Source: Paenibacillus lactis
GTDB taxonomy: Bacteria; Bacillota; Bacilli; Paenibacillales; Paenibacillaceae
NCBI RefSeq assembly: GCF_017873605.1
Contig: NZ_JAGGKI010000029.1
Coordinates: 1-53,353, forward strand
DNA: 53,353 nucleotides
Reading direction: 5' to 3'
The notes under the pieces were generated by a model. The model was not told the origin of the DNA. It did not search any database and saw only the letters and a program-made list of their open reading frames with translations. The translations under genes and the position numbers were made by a program. Of this stretch, positions 18,124 through 26,618 are shown piece after piece. How positions within the stretch are numbered: position 1 is the first letter of the stretch; the number at the start of each line of letters is the position of its first letter.

Positions 18124-19484
18124 GCGGCAGCCCGAAGGGACGTCCGGCGTCGCCGCGGGAGCTGGCGATGCATGTGCTGACACAGGTTGAGCAGGAGGGA
18201 GCGTACAGCAACCTTCTGCTCAACACCGCTTTGCAGAAAGCAGCCCTGTCCAAGAGCGATGCGGGTCTGGCCACAGAGCTGATCTACGGGACGATTTCCC
18301 GGCTGAACACGCTGGATTATTTTTTGGACAAGTATGTGAATAAAGGCACCCGCAAGCTCCAGCCTTGGGTGAGGGCCTTGCTGCGGCTGAGCCTGTACCA
18401 GATTATCTACCTGGACCGAATCCCGGATCATGCGGTGGTGAGCGAAGCGGTCAATCTGGCGAAGCGCCGGGGGCACCAGGGCATCTCCGGGATGGTCAAC
18501 GGCGTGCTCAGAAATATACTGCGCCAGAAGGAAAGCTTGGCGATCCCTGCCGATCTGCCGGCCGCGAAGCGGATCTCGCTTCAGCATTCGCACCCGGAGT
18601 GGCTGGTCGAGCGCTGGATTTCCCAATATGGCCGGGAGACGGCGGAGGCGATCTGCTCGGCCAACAATGAACCGCCGGCGGTCAGCGTCAGAGTAAATAC
18701 GACGATGATCAGCCGGGAGGAGATGCTGAAGGAGATGGAGGGCCACGGCTTGCAGGCCGCCCCATCCTCCCTTAGCCCGTACGGCATCGTCGTGAAGGGC
18801 GCCGGCAATATGGCCCTGACCGACTGGTATCGTGAAGGCATGATCTCCATCCAGGATGAAAGCTCGATGCTGGTCGCCGAAGCGGTCGGTCCGGAGCCCG
18901 GCATGCGGGTGCTGGACTGCTGTGCCGCCCCTGGGGGGAAAAGCGCCCACATGGGGGAATTGATGAAGGACGAAGGCTCCATTGTAGCGAACGACATCCA
19001 TTCCCACAAAGGCAAGCTGATCGCAGATCAGGCGGCCCGGCTGGGGCTGGACTGCATCCGAACGGTAACGGGCGATGCGATTGAGCTCCCCGCCCGGTTC
19101 GAGCCGGCTTCCTTTGACCGGATTCTGCTGGATGCCCCGTGCTCGGGGCTGGGCGTGATCCGCCGGAAGCCCGACCTGAAATGGGGGAAGACGGAGGAGG
19201 ATATCCGCGAGATCGCGGCGCTGCAGTCAAGGCTGCTGGATTCCGTCTCGGCATTGCTTCGCCCCGGCGGGGTGCTGGTCTACAGCACCTGCACGATCGA
19301 GCCGCAGGAGAATGAAGGCGTGGTGACGTCCTTCGTGAACCGTCATCCCGAATTCGAGCTCGATGAAACGGGCAGCCTGTCCCGGCTCAAGGACAACGCG
19401 CTTGTCCGCGGCGGCGGCATTCAGATTCTGCCGCAGCACTATCATAGCGACGGCTTCTACATCGCAAGACTGCGAAGACGCTAA
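18120..19484 (+). CDS. rsmB: 16S rRNA (cytosine-967 C5)-methyltransferase
   Basis: RsmB methylates C967 of 16S rRNA. Residues about 1-140 form the NusB-like domain; the rest is the Rossmann methyltransferase with the SAM-binding VLDCCAAPGGKSAHM loop and two family cysteine motifs, LDAPCSGLG and YSTCTIEPQENE, where the first acts in release and the second is the nucleophile. Translation starts at GTG 18120, overlapping the fmt stop (GTGA). At 454 residues it has the normal length. Confidence 0.95.
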   Translation: MSGSPKGRPASPRELAMHVLTQVEQEGAYSNLLLNTALQKAALSKSDAGLATELIYGTISRLNTLDYFLDKYVNKGTRKLQPWVRALLRLSLYQIIYLDRIPDHAVVSEAVNLAKRRGHQGISGMVNGVLRNILRQKESLAIPADLPAAKRISLQHSHPEWLVERWISQYGRETAEAICSANNEPPAVSVRVNTTMISREEMLKEMEGHGLQAAPSSLSPYGIVVKGAGNMALTDWYREGMISIQDESSMLVAEAVGPEPGMRVLDCCAAPGGKSAHMGELMKDEGSIVANDIHSHKGKLIADQAARLGLDCIRTVTGDAIELPARFEPASFDRILLDAPCSGLGVIRRKPDLKWGKTEEDIREIAALQSRLLDSVSALLRPGGVLVYSTCTIEPQENEGVVTSFVNRHPEFELDETGSLSRLKDNALVRGGGIQILPQHYHSDGFYIARLRRR

Positions 19485-19532
19485 AACGAACCCGCGCGCC
19501 AGCCCGGCAAGAGGCCCTGCAGCCGTATCCCG

Positions 19533-19563
19533 CCCGCCGTGCTCTCCGGCGGGTTTTCTCTTT
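19533..19563 (+). terminator. Rho-independent terminator after rsmB
   Basis: CCCGCCG at 19533-19539 pairs with CGGCGGG at 19547-19553, followed by TTTTCTCTTTT. It separates the def-fmt-rsmB unit from rlmN, which may therefore have its own promoter within the following 80 bases. Confidence 0.82.
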
Positions 19564-19642
19564 TACCGTCTCTTTTATTTATGGTAAAATAGGAAGAATG
19601 AAAAAAGAGTTGCATATGAATGAAATAGACAGGTGTGGTGAA

Positions 19643-20683
19643 ATGAAACCCTTTATATACGATTTTTCGTTGGAAGAGCTTCAGGCATGGGCCCAGGAGC
19701 AAGGCGAGCCCGCGTTTCGCGGCTCCCAGATTTACGATTGGCTGTACGTTAAGCGCGTCGATTCCTTCGAGGAGATGACGAATCTCTCCAAGGAGCTTCG
19801 CTCGAAGCTGGATGCGTCGTTCAGCTTTGTAACCTTGACGGAGATTACCAAGCTTGAGTCGAAGGACGGCACGGTCAAATTTCTGTTCGGCCTTCATGAT
19901 GATCATGCGATTGAAACGGTCATCATGAAGCACAACTACGGCAACAGCATTTGTGTTACGACGCAGGTGGGCTGCCGGATCGGCTGCACGTTCTGCGCAT
20001 CGACGCTGGGCGGCCTGAAGCGGAACCTGACGTCCGGGGAGATCGTCGCCCAGGTGGTTCAGGCGCAGAAAATTCTGGACAAGACGGGCGAGCGCGTCTC
20101 CAGCATCGTGATTATGGGCTCGGGCGAGCCGTTCGAGAACTATGATGCAACGATGAAGTTTTTGCGCACGATGATTCACGAGAAAGGACTGAACATCGGA
20201 CAGCGCCACATTACCGTGTCGACGAGCGGCATCGTGCCGAACATTTATAAATTCGCCGAAGAGGATACGCAGATCAATCTGGCGATTTCGATTCATGCGC
20301 CGAACGATAAGCTGCGCTCGAAGCTGATGCCGGTTAACCGCCGCTTCCCGTTCGACGACGTCATTGAAGCGCTGCGCTTCTATCAGGCCAAGACCGGACG
20401 GCGCATTACGTTTGAGTACGCGCTGATCGGCGGCGTGAACGACCAGGTCGAGCATGCCGAGGAGCTGGCGGACGTCATCAAGGATATGAACTGCTTCGTC
20501 AACCTGATTCCGGTCAACCATGTGCCGGAACGCAAATACGTTCGAACATCGCGCAATGACATTTTCAAGTTTCAACGTGCGTTAGCAGACAAGGGGGTCA
20601 ATGTGACCATCCGTCGTGAACAAGGCCACGATATCGCTGCCGCTTGCGGACAGCTCCGGGCCAAGCATATGGAGTTGAGGTGA
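19643..20683 (+). CDS. rlmN: Dual-specificity 23S rRNA A2503 / tRNA A37 C2-methyltransferase
   Basis: RlmN is a radical-SAM enzyme that methylates A2503 of 23S rRNA and A37 of some tRNAs. The CxxxCxxC iron-sulfur motif is at residues 111, 115 and 118 (CRIGCTFC), and the mechanistic C-terminal cysteine is Cys335 in AAACGQLR. It is RlmN rather than Cfr by synteny and overall sequence. I start at ATG 19643 (MKPFIYDF), preceded by AGGTGTGG; in-frame ATGs at 19598 and 19616 would add 15 or 9 residues and cannot be excluded. prpC follows after six bases. Confidence 0.93.
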   Translation: MKPFIYDFSLEELQAWAQEQGEPAFRGSQIYDWLYVKRVDSFEEMTNLSKELRSKLDASFSFVTLTEITKLESKDGTVKFLFGLHDDHAIETVIMKHNYGNSICVTTQVGCRIGCTFCASTLGGLKRNLTSGEIVAQVVQAQKILDKTGERVSSIVIMGSGEPFENYDATMKFLRTMIHEKGLNIGQRHITVSTSGIVPNIYKFAEEDTQINLAISIHAPNDKLRSKLMPVNRRFPFDDVIEALRFYQAKTGRRITFEYALIGGVNDQVEHAEELADVIKDMNCFVNLIPVNHVPERKYVRTSRNDIFKFQRALADKGVNVTIRREQGHDIAAACGQLRAKHMELR

Positions 20684-20689
20684 GAAGCT

Positions 20690-21466
20690 TTGATCAGAAC
20701 GGTTCATGTCAGCCATGTCGGACGCGTTCGTCCTGTCAATGAAGATTCTGTGTTTGTGAGCACGCTGGAGCACGGTTATACGCTGGGTGTGGTCGCTGAC
20801 GGCATGGGAGGCCATTTGGCAGGCGACACGGCCAGCCGGCTTGCGGTCGATACGGTAGCCGCGGATTTATCCTCCCTCGAGCCGGGGATTCCTTTGGAAG
20901 GGATTCGTGCCGCCCTCGGGGATGCGATTCTGCATGCCAACGAAGTGATCTATCAAGAGGCTTCGTCCGATGAGCGGCTTCACAATATGGGCACGACGAT
21001 TGTAGCGGTGCTGCTCAGCGGCTCCGAAGGCTATATCGGGCACATCGGGGACAGCAGAGCTTATAAGGTTGCTTCCGGGCAAGTGACGCGCCTTACGGAT
21101 GATCACACACTGGTGAACGAGCTGTATAAAAGCGGACAGATCACCGAAGATCAGCTGGAGACCCATCCCCGAAAAAATGTGCTGAGCCGTGCGCTCGGAA
21201 CGGATGAGGATGTGACGGTTGAGCTTACGCCGGTATCCATTTCGGACGGCGAAGTGCTGCTTCTGTGCAGCGATGGACTCAGCAACCGGGTAAGCCGCGA
21301 CCTGATTGGTCAAATTTCCGGCTCCCTTGACCTTCCTCTGGAGGAACGGGCGGATCGCCTGCTTCAACTGGCGCTTCTCGCCGGCGGCGAGGACAACATT
21401 ACAGTCGCTATGTTTGAGCATCAAGAAGAGGTTGTCGGGCAACGTAAAAAGGGGTGGGATTCATGA
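20690..21466 (+). CDS. prpC: PP2C-type serine/threonine phosphatase (PrpC/Stp)
   Basis: This 258-residue PPM-family phosphatase reverses phosphorylation by the adjacent kinase PrkC. Metal-site motifs are visible: RPVNEDS, VVADGMGGHLAGD, IGDSRAY, LCSDGLSN and GGEDNIT. Translation begins at TTG 20690, five bases after GAGGTGAG. Its stop overlaps the kinase start by four bases (ATGA), so the antagonistic pair is translationally coupled, as in B. subtilis. Confidence 0.96.
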   Translation: MIRTVHVSHVGRVRPVNEDSVFVSTLEHGYTLGVVADGMGGHLAGDTASRLAVDTVAADLSSLEPGIPLEGIRAALGDAILHANEVIYQEASSDERLHNMGTTIVAVLLSGSEGYIGHIGDSRAYKVASGQVTRLTDDHTLVNELYKSGQITEDQLETHPRKNVLSRALGTDEDVTVELTPVSISDGEVLLLCSDGLSNRVSRDLIGQISGSLDLPLEERADRLLQLALLAGGEDNITVAMFEHQEEVVGQRKKGWDS

Positions 21467-23616
21467 TCGGGCATGAATTGGCTGGTCGTTACAAAATTAT
21501 AGAACGCATCGGCGGAGGCGGCATGGCGCTCGTCTACAAGGCTCAGGATATCCTGCTGAACCGGAATGTAGCGATCAAGGTGCTGCGCCAGCAGTTCGTC
21601 CATGACGAGGAATTTATTCGCAGATTCCGGCGCGAGGCGCAATCGGCCGCATCGCTGTCCCATTCCAATGTGGTCAGCATTTACGATGTCGGCCAAGAGG
21701 AAGACGTGCACTATATCGTCATGGAATATATCGAAGGTCAGAATTTGAACGAGATCATTAAAGAGCGGGCGCCGCTGCAGGTGGACGAAGCAGTGCGGAT
21801 CGCCACCCAGATCTGTGATGCGCTGGATCATGCCCATCATAACCAGATTATTCATCGGGACATCAAGCCGCATAACATTCTGATCGGACGGAACGGACGG
21901 GTGAAGGTGACCGATTTCGGGATTGCCCGGGCCGTGACGTCGACGACGATTACGCAAACCGGATCGGTTGTCGGATCCGTGCATTATTTTTCGCCCGAGC
22001 ACGCCAAAGGCGTCGTGACGGGTGAAAAATCGGATTTATATTCCTTAGGTATCGTGTTATATCAAATGCTGACCGCCCGTCTGCCGTTTCTCGGCGAGAG
22101 TCCGATCAGCGTTGCGCTGAAGCATCTGCAGGAGGAGTTCGACGAGCCGCGGGAGGTCAATCCGCTCATTCCGCAAAGCGTGGAGAACGTCATTCTGAAA
22201 TCGATGCGCAAAAATCCGGAGGAGCGCTACCAGTCCGCTCAAGAAATGATGGCTGACCTGGAGACTTGCCTTCTGCCTTCCCGCTTGAACGAGCCGAAGA
22301 TGGAGTTCGAGGAGGACGAGGATTCCACGCGGGTGATGCCGGCACTCAAGACGATGCAGCGCAGCAGCCATCATCCGGACGATGAGCCGGATGAGGATGA
22401 CGAAGAGGATGATGATGAGGACCGGACGCCGGGCAAGCCGAAGAAGAAATGGGTGAAGCCGACGGTCATCGTCGCTTCGGTGCTGCTGTTCCTGGGAATC
22501 ATGGCCGGTGTGGTCATGTATGTGAACAACATGCTTGAGGTTCCGGAGGTTACTGTACCTGGGGTAATTGGCATGACCGAGGAGGAAGCCATCCGGACGC
22601 TGGAGGGCGAAGGATTGACGGTGGATCCGGAAGTGATCCGCGAATACAAGCCGAACGTTACGGAAGGCGAAGTATTTGACCAGAGTAAGCCGGAGGGCAC
22701 GAAGGTGAAGAAAGACTCTCCGATTCAGTTGTCCGTAGGGGCGGCGAAGCCGCTTGAGAAAATGCCGAACCTTAGCGGGAAAACGTATGAGCAAGCCGTC
22801 GAGGCTTTGACCGCGTTGGGCATTGCCGCTGAGGCAATAAATAAGTCTGAAGAAAACCATGACGAGATCGAAGCGGGTATGATCATCAGCCAAAATCCAT
22901 CTCCCGATACGGACCTCGATCCTGATAAGGCCGCAGTCAGTCTGGTCGTCAGCAAAGGCAAAAAATTTGTCAAGATGCCGGCTCTCGTCGGCATGACCGA
23001 AGAGCAGGCCAGAGATGCGATCGAATCGCGGGGCCTGGTCGTTGATGCGGTCAAGCAAAAACCGAGCTTCGAAGTCAAACAGGGCATCGTGATGGAGCAG
23101 TGGCCTTACGAGGCGAACGCAGAAGTCGCCCCTGGGGAGAAAATTACATTTTTCGTCAGCTCCGGCTATCCGCCCGAGGCGCTGGAATACAATTACAGCG
23201 TTCCGATTTCTCCGGCTTACGAAGGGCAGGAGAGCAAAATTCGCATCGTGTTCTCGGACGCGCTGGGCGACAACCAAGAGGCCGTAAACAAAACGATTAC
23301 GACCTCGGAATGGGTATCGGTGAAGCTGCTGCTCGCACCGGATAAGCACGCAACCGTCCAAATTTTCCGGGATGGCCGTCAGGTGGAAACGTACAGCGTC
23401 AGCTACAGCGACGTCAAGAACGGAACCGTGCCGCAGCCGACGATGGAACAGCCGCCTTTACCGCCGGATATGCAGGTTGATACGAATCCGGATGAAGGCA
23501 CCGAAGGAACCGATGGCGGTGAGGAAGGCTCGGACGCGGAAGACGATTCCGCTTACGAGTGGGAGCCGGGCAACGGCAATGGAAATGGTCATGGCCGGGG
23601 CAAGGGCAATGAATGA
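21463..23616 (+). CDS. prkC: PASTA-domain serine/threonine protein kinase
   Basis: PrkC is a membrane kinase that senses cell-wall fragments and influences growth, germination and stationary-phase functions. In this 717-residue protein the cytoplasmic kinase domain spans residues 1 to about 270 (ATP lysine Lys39, catalytic Asp133 in HRDIKPHN, DFGIAR). It is followed by a strongly acidic linker (about 300-320), one membrane helix near 333-355, three PASTA repeats (about 360-570; VPGVIGMTEEEA, MPNLSGKTYEQA, MPALVGMTEEQA) and an extracytoplasmic domain with a Gly/Asn/His-rich tail. ATG 21463, after AAAGGGGTGG, is preferred over an in-frame GTG nine bases earlier. Confidence 0.96.
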   Translation: MIGHELAGRYKIIERIGGGGMALVYKAQDILLNRNVAIKVLRQQFVHDEEFIRRFRREAQSAASLSHSNVVSIYDVGQEEDVHYIVMEYIEGQNLNEIIKERAPLQVDEAVRIATQICDALDHAHHNQIIHRDIKPHNILIGRNGRVKVTDFGIARAVTSTTITQTGSVVGSVHYFSPEHAKGVVTGEKSDLYSLGIVLYQMLTARLPFLGESPISVALKHLQEEFDEPREVNPLIPQSVENVILKSMRKNPEERYQSAQEMMADLETCLLPSRLNEPKMEFEEDEDSTRVMPALKTMQRSSHHPDDEPDEDDEEDDDEDRTPGKPKKKWVKPTVIVASVLLFLGIMAGVVMYVNNMLEVPEVTVPGVIGMTEEEAIRTLEGEGLTVDPEVIREYKPNVTEGEVFDQSKPEGTKVKKDSPIQLSVGAAKPLEKMPNLSGKTYEQAVEALTALGIAAEAINKSEENHDEIEAGMIISQNPSPDTDLDPDKAAVSLVVSKGKKFVKMPALVGMTEEQARDAIESRGLVVDAVKQKPSFEVKQGIVMEQWPYEANAEVAPGEKITFFVSSGYPPEALEYNYSVPISPAYEGQESKIRIVFSDALGDNQEAVNKTITTSEWVSVKLLLAPDKHATVQIFRDGRQVETYSVSYSDVKNGTVPQPTMEQPPLPPDMQVDTNPDEGTEGTDGGEEGSDAEDDSAYEWEPGNGNGNGHGRGKGNE

Positions 23617-23713
23617 TCAAACGGTTATTCGATAGCAGCCGGTCTGGAATATACCATCGTGAAAACCAAATGAAATACATCCAAATTTCAACAAGAAAGG
23701 TGAGGCCTATTTT

Positions 23714-24622
23714 ATGCTCGAGGGACTGATCGTGAAGGCACTAAGCGGATATTACTATGTGAAACCATTGCGAGATAACCAGTTGATATCCGGGGAGGAC
23801 CAAGCGGTTCAATGCAGAGCCCGCGGCATTTTCAAAAAGAGAGGCATCTCTCCGCTCGTTGGAGACCGCGTCATGTATTCATTGACTGAGAATGGAGAGG
23901 GGACCGTGGATGAAATTCTTCCACGGTCTTCCGAATTAATTCGCCCGCCTGTCGCTAATGTCGACTTGGCGGTGCTCTTGTTTTCGGTTAAGGAGCCGGA
24001 TCTGAACCTGCTCCTGCTGGACAAGTTCCTCGTGCATATTGAGCATGCGGGGCTTGACGCCGTCATCGTTCTGACCAAGCAGGATCTGACGGACGCTTCG
24101 GACGAATCCGCGGAAAAGGTGAAGCGGATGTACGAAGAGATCGGCTACGAGGTGATGATCACCAGCTCGCTCCAAGGCATTGGCGTCCAGCAGGTGAAGG
24201 ATCGCCTGGCAGGCGAGATCAGCGTGTTCTCGGGGCAATCCGGGGTCGGCAAGTCGACTTTGCTCAATGCCCTGATGCCGGGGCTGGCGCTGGAAACGAG
24301 CGAAATCAGCCTGCGCCTCGGGCGCGGCCGCCATACGACGCGGCACGTCGAACTGATCGAGCTGGATAACGGCGGGTATGTAGCGGATACGCCGGGCTTT
24401 AGCCAGCTGGACTTTCTGGAGCTTGGCGTCGAGGAACTGTCCAGCTGCTTCCGGGAATTCGCTCCGCATGCGGCGGAATGCAAATTCAGAGGCTGCAGCC
24501 ATCTGCATGAGCCAGGCTGCCGGGTGATCCAGGCCGTAGAGGATGGAACCATCCAAGCCGGCCGCTACGAGCACTATGTGGAGTTTTTTACGGAGATGAA
24601 AGACAAGAAGCGGAGGTATTAA
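23714..24622 (+). CDS. rsgA: Ribosome small subunit-dependent GTPase A
   Basis: RsgA is a circularly permuted GTPase that checks late 30S subunit maturation. The 302-residue protein has an N-terminal OB fold, then the permuted G motifs (LTKQD before GQSGVGKST, P-loop near residues 174-182, then DTPGFSQLDF), and a C-terminal zinc knuckle with cysteines in AAECKFRGCSH and PGC. The ATG at 23714 has GAAAGGTGAGG upstream. In B. subtilis the homologue, yloQ/cpgA, is a PrkC substrate and is likewise placed after prkC. Confidence 0.96.
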   Translation: MLEGLIVKALSGYYYVKPLRDNQLISGEDQAVQCRARGIFKKRGISPLVGDRVMYSLTENGEGTVDEILPRSSELIRPPVANVDLAVLLFSVKEPDLNLLLLDKFLVHIEHAGLDAVIVLTKQDLTDASDESAEKVKRMYEEIGYEVMITSSLQGIGVQQVKDRLAGEISVFSGQSGVGKSTLLNALMPGLALETSEISLRLGRGRHTTRHVELIELDNGGYVADTPGFSQLDFLELGVEELSSCFREFAPHAAECKFRGCSHLHEPGCRVIQAVEDGTIQAGRYEHYVEFFTEMKDKKRRY

Positions 24623-24627
24623 GCGAT

Positions 24628-25287
24628 ATGATTAAAATAGCGCCATCGATATTGTCGGCCGATTTTGCCAAGCTAGGGTCCGAAATCAGGGAGGCGGAGG
24701 CAGCCGGAGCGGACTGGATTCATGTGGACGTCATGGACGGCCATTTTGTTCCCAATATTACGCTCGGGCCACCGATCGTTCAGGCGATCCGGCCGCATAC
24801 GACGCTGACGCTCGACGTGCATTTGATGATTGAGCAGCCGGAGCGCTACGTTGCCGATTTTGCCAAGGCCGGAGCGGATTTGATCACGGTTCATGCCGAA
24901 GCCTGTCCGCATCTTCACCGCGTCGTTCACCTAATCAAGGAGCAGGGGGTAAAAGCTGGGGTTGCCATTAACCCGGCCACACCGGCGCATGTTCTGGAGG
25001 AAATTCTTCCGGATCTCGACCTCGTGCTGGTCATGACCGTCAATCCGGGCTTTGGCGGACAAGCCTTTATCGAACGGACGGTAGGCAAAATCTCGCAGCT
25101 GCGGGCACGCGCCAATGAACTCGGCCTGTCTTCCCTTCATATCGAAGTGGACGGCGGCATCACGGCGGAGACGGCGCCGCTGGTAGCGGGCGCGGGTGCG
25201 GATGTGCTGGTGGCGGGAAGCGCGGTATTCGGCAAGGCCGACCGGGCCGAGGCGATTGCCCGAATCCGGAACAGCGCAACATCTTAA
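24628..25287 (+). CDS. rpe: Ribulose-phosphate 3-epimerase
   Basis: Rpe interconverts ribulose 5-phosphate and xylulose 5-phosphate. The 219-residue TIM-barrel protein has ILSADFAKLG, DVMDGHFVPN (metal-binding His and Asp), LDVHLMI, MTVNPGFGGQ and EVDGGI. It begins five bases after rsgA, with CGGAGG overlapping the rsgA stop region. In B. subtilis thiN follows; here spoVM comes next and no thiamine pyrophosphokinase gene is visible. Confidence 0.97.
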   Translation: MIKIAPSILSADFAKLGSEIREAEAAGADWIHVDVMDGHFVPNITLGPPIVQAIRPHTTLTLDVHLMIEQPERYVADFAKAGADLITVHAEACPHLHRVVHLIKEQGVKAGVAINPATPAHVLEEILPDLDLVLVMTVNPGFGGQAFIERTVGKISQLRARANELGLSSLHIEVDGGITAETAPLVAGAGADVLVAGSAVFGKADRAEAIARIRNSATS

Positions 25288-25338
25288 TCCGGAAGCGGCA
25301 GTCCGAATGTCATAGGGCGGAGAATTTCCGCATAAATA

Positions 25339-25376
25339 TGGTTACATGAGCTGGGTTCTCATGTAGCCTTTTTTGT
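25339..25376 (+). terminator. Rho-independent terminator after rpe
   Basis: GGTTACATGAG at 25340-25350 pairs with CTCATGTAGCC at 25358-25368 (one G-T pair) and is followed by TTTTTTG. This closes the long housekeeping transcript before spoVM. Confidence 0.88.
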
Positions 25377-25448
25377 CTGTGTTCACATCTATGGGCTTGG
25401 TGCATAACATAGTCTAGGAAGGCATGAGAATGATGGGGAGGGTGAGAC

Positions 25449-25529
25449 ATGAAATTCTATACGTTCAAGCTGCCGAAGTTTCTGGGAGGTTTTGTGAAGG
25501 CGATTCTCAACACGTTTCACAAGAGCTGA
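25449..25529 (+). CDS. spoVM: Stage V sporulation protein M (26-residue amphipathic peptide)
   Basis: SpoVM is a tiny amphipathic helix that recognises the convex forespore membrane, anchors SpoIVA and starts spore coat assembly. The reading frame here encodes 26 residues starting MKFYTFKLPKFLGG and ending TFHKS, which matches B. subtilis SpoVM in length and in the MKFYT-KLPKFLGG pattern, including the proline at position 9 that is important for curvature sensing. GGGAGGGTG lies just before the ATG. Position between rpe and rpmB is the conserved one. A sigma-E promoter would be expected in the 70 bases after the rpe terminator; I cannot identify it with confidence. Confidence 0.95.
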   Translation: MKFYTFKLPKFLGGFVKAILNTFHKS

Positions 25530-25959
25530 CAGCTTGTCCCGGCGTAACACAAAACCTCCGCCCGGGACGGCCGCGCCATGTCGGTAGGGGAACAGGCAGG
25601 ATGCAAACCGATGGAAGTGCCCGAGCGAACAAGACATACTGCAGCTTAAGGGGCTGTTCTTGCGCGGCGCAAAGGAGTGCAGGCTTGGCAGCGGGCCGGC
25701 CTTAGCTTCTTATGCGCGGTTAAAGAGGCCCAGGACATAATGAACGCCATATGGAGCCCGTACCTAAACTGGAAGTTTTTCTTGCATACAGAACAGAATG
25801 CATATCTTTCGGAAGACCCGGCATTAAGGGCATTCGCTTATCTTTGCCGCTGAAGGCTTGCTAACGGGGATTTCGCGATACAGACGGGGAGGAGCTGCTT
25901 TCTCCCACTAAAAAAAGCACCTGCGATCCGCTGAAGGTGCTTTTTGTTTAGGAGGATAT
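25530..25959. other. Intergenic region between spoVM and a candidate small gene
   Basis: No convincing gene is visible. There is a GC-rich inverted repeat just after spoVM (GTCCCGGCG at 25536-25544 with CGCCCGGGAC at 25559-25568) with no U-tract, and a small hairpin GGGAG/CTCCC at about 25888-25906 before the terminator. GGAAGTTTTTCTTGC at 25771-25785 recurs inverted at 25973-25987. Confidence 0.5.
25911..25946. terminator. Bidirectional rho-independent terminator
   Basis: AAAAAGCACC at 25912-25921 pairs with GGTGCTTTTT at 25936-25945. The U-tract is longer on the minus strand, so it probably ends the rpmB transcript, but it can also act on plus-strand transcripts running toward the small ORF. 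Confidence 0.88.
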
Positions 25960-26061
25960 ATGTATCGTAAACGCAAGAAAAACTTCCTTGTCCCGATGCC
26001 GCCCATATCTTTGGAGCGCCTTGGAGATTACAGAAGTTTTTCTTCATATAACATGAGATGA
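25960..26061 (+). CDS. Candidate small basic protein of 33 residues
   Basis: I do not recognise this product. A perfect AGGAGG at 25950-25955 lies four bases before the ATG. The predicted peptide starts MYRKRKKNFLVPMPP, is highly basic at the N-terminus and rich in Tyr, Ser and Arg at the C-terminus; it has no membrane segment. The stop codon ends one base before the last base of the convergent rpmB stop codon, so the genes meet tail to tail. The terminator hairpin ends just before the Shine-Dalgarno site, so expression would need readthrough or a promoter I do not see. It could be a chance frame. Confidence 0.35.
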   Translation: MYRKRKKNFLVPMPPISLERLGDYRSFSSYNMR

Positions 26062-26250
26062 TTATACGCGAGTCACTTTACCGGATTTCAATGCGCGAGT
26101 GCTGACGTATACACGCTTAGGCTTGCCATCCACGAGGATGCGAACCTTCTGAACGTTAACGCCCCAAGTACGCTTGTTGTGGTTATTAGCATGGGAAACA
26201 TGGTTACCGCTGCTTGGTTTCTTGCCAGTTACATAACATTTGCGAGCCAT
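26062..26250 (-). CDS. rpmB: 50S ribosomal protein L28
   Basis: The 62-residue product begins MARKCYVTGKKPSSGN and ends RALKSGKVTRV, as in Firmicute L28. It has a single cysteine and thus lacks the paired Cys motifs of the zinc-binding form. GGAGGTG lies seven bases before the ATG at 26250. It is transcribed opposite to its neighbours, as is usual at this locus, from a recognisable sigma-A promoter. Confidence 0.97.
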   Translation of the reverse strand: MARKCYVTGKKPSSGNHVSHANNHNKRTWGVNVQKVRILVDGKPKRVYVSTRALKSGKVTRV

Positions 26251-26298
26251 CAATTACACCTCCTTGTTCCTAAACCCTGCATGAAACAATACTTAAAT

Positions 26299-26328
26299 AT
26301 AATATCACAGTAAAAATTGCCGCGTCAA
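26299..26328 (-). promoter_or_regulatory. Sigma-A promoter of rpmB
   Basis: On the minus strand TTGACG (26323-26328) and TATTAT (26299-26304) are separated by 18 bases and lie about 50 bases upstream of the rpmB start. Both hexamers match five of six consensus positions. Confidence 0.75.
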
Positions 26329-26618
26329 CTGCCCTAAAAACATTTATTTCTCTTTCTTCTTATAGTACAATGTTGATTAGTCCATAATATTCGAAAGACA
26401 GTGTATTGTGGGCTGGTCGGCATGACTCCGTAAGCATCTGGAGACTGCCCGAGACGAGAGGAGACGAGATCAGCCCATCAGCATGTTGCGATCGGTTTAA
26501 TCATAGAAAGTCTATTATTTATCGCTTTGGGCATTTCGTCGGCTATTAGCTATCAAATAGAGATAACAGTTTTCGTAAGAAGGTTTAAAGGGTATCAAGC
26601 CAGGAAGGGGAATTCTCA
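26329..26618 (+). other. Leader region upstream of fakA with a long-range stem
   Basis: The region between the rpmB promoter and fakA carries no gene; B. subtilis has yloU (Asp23 family) in this position. A weak promoter may exist (TTTATT at 26343-26348, TACAAT at 26366-26371, 17-base spacer). TGGGCTGGTC at 26409-26418 can pair with GATCAGCCCA at 26468-26477 (one G-U), enclosing about 50 bases with an inner CTCC/GGAG stem and GAGACGAG repeats. This may be a structured 5' leader; its function is unknown. Confidence 0.4.

Noticed and set aside
25536..25568. GC-rich inverted repeat after spoVM as a terminator
   Set aside because: The stem is good but no U-tract follows on either strand, so I mention it only as part of the intergenic description.
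25424..25705. A 93-codon frame overlapping spoVM in another phase
   Set aside because: The 26-residue SpoVM frame matches the known peptide; the longer frame has no resemblance to any family and overlaps it.
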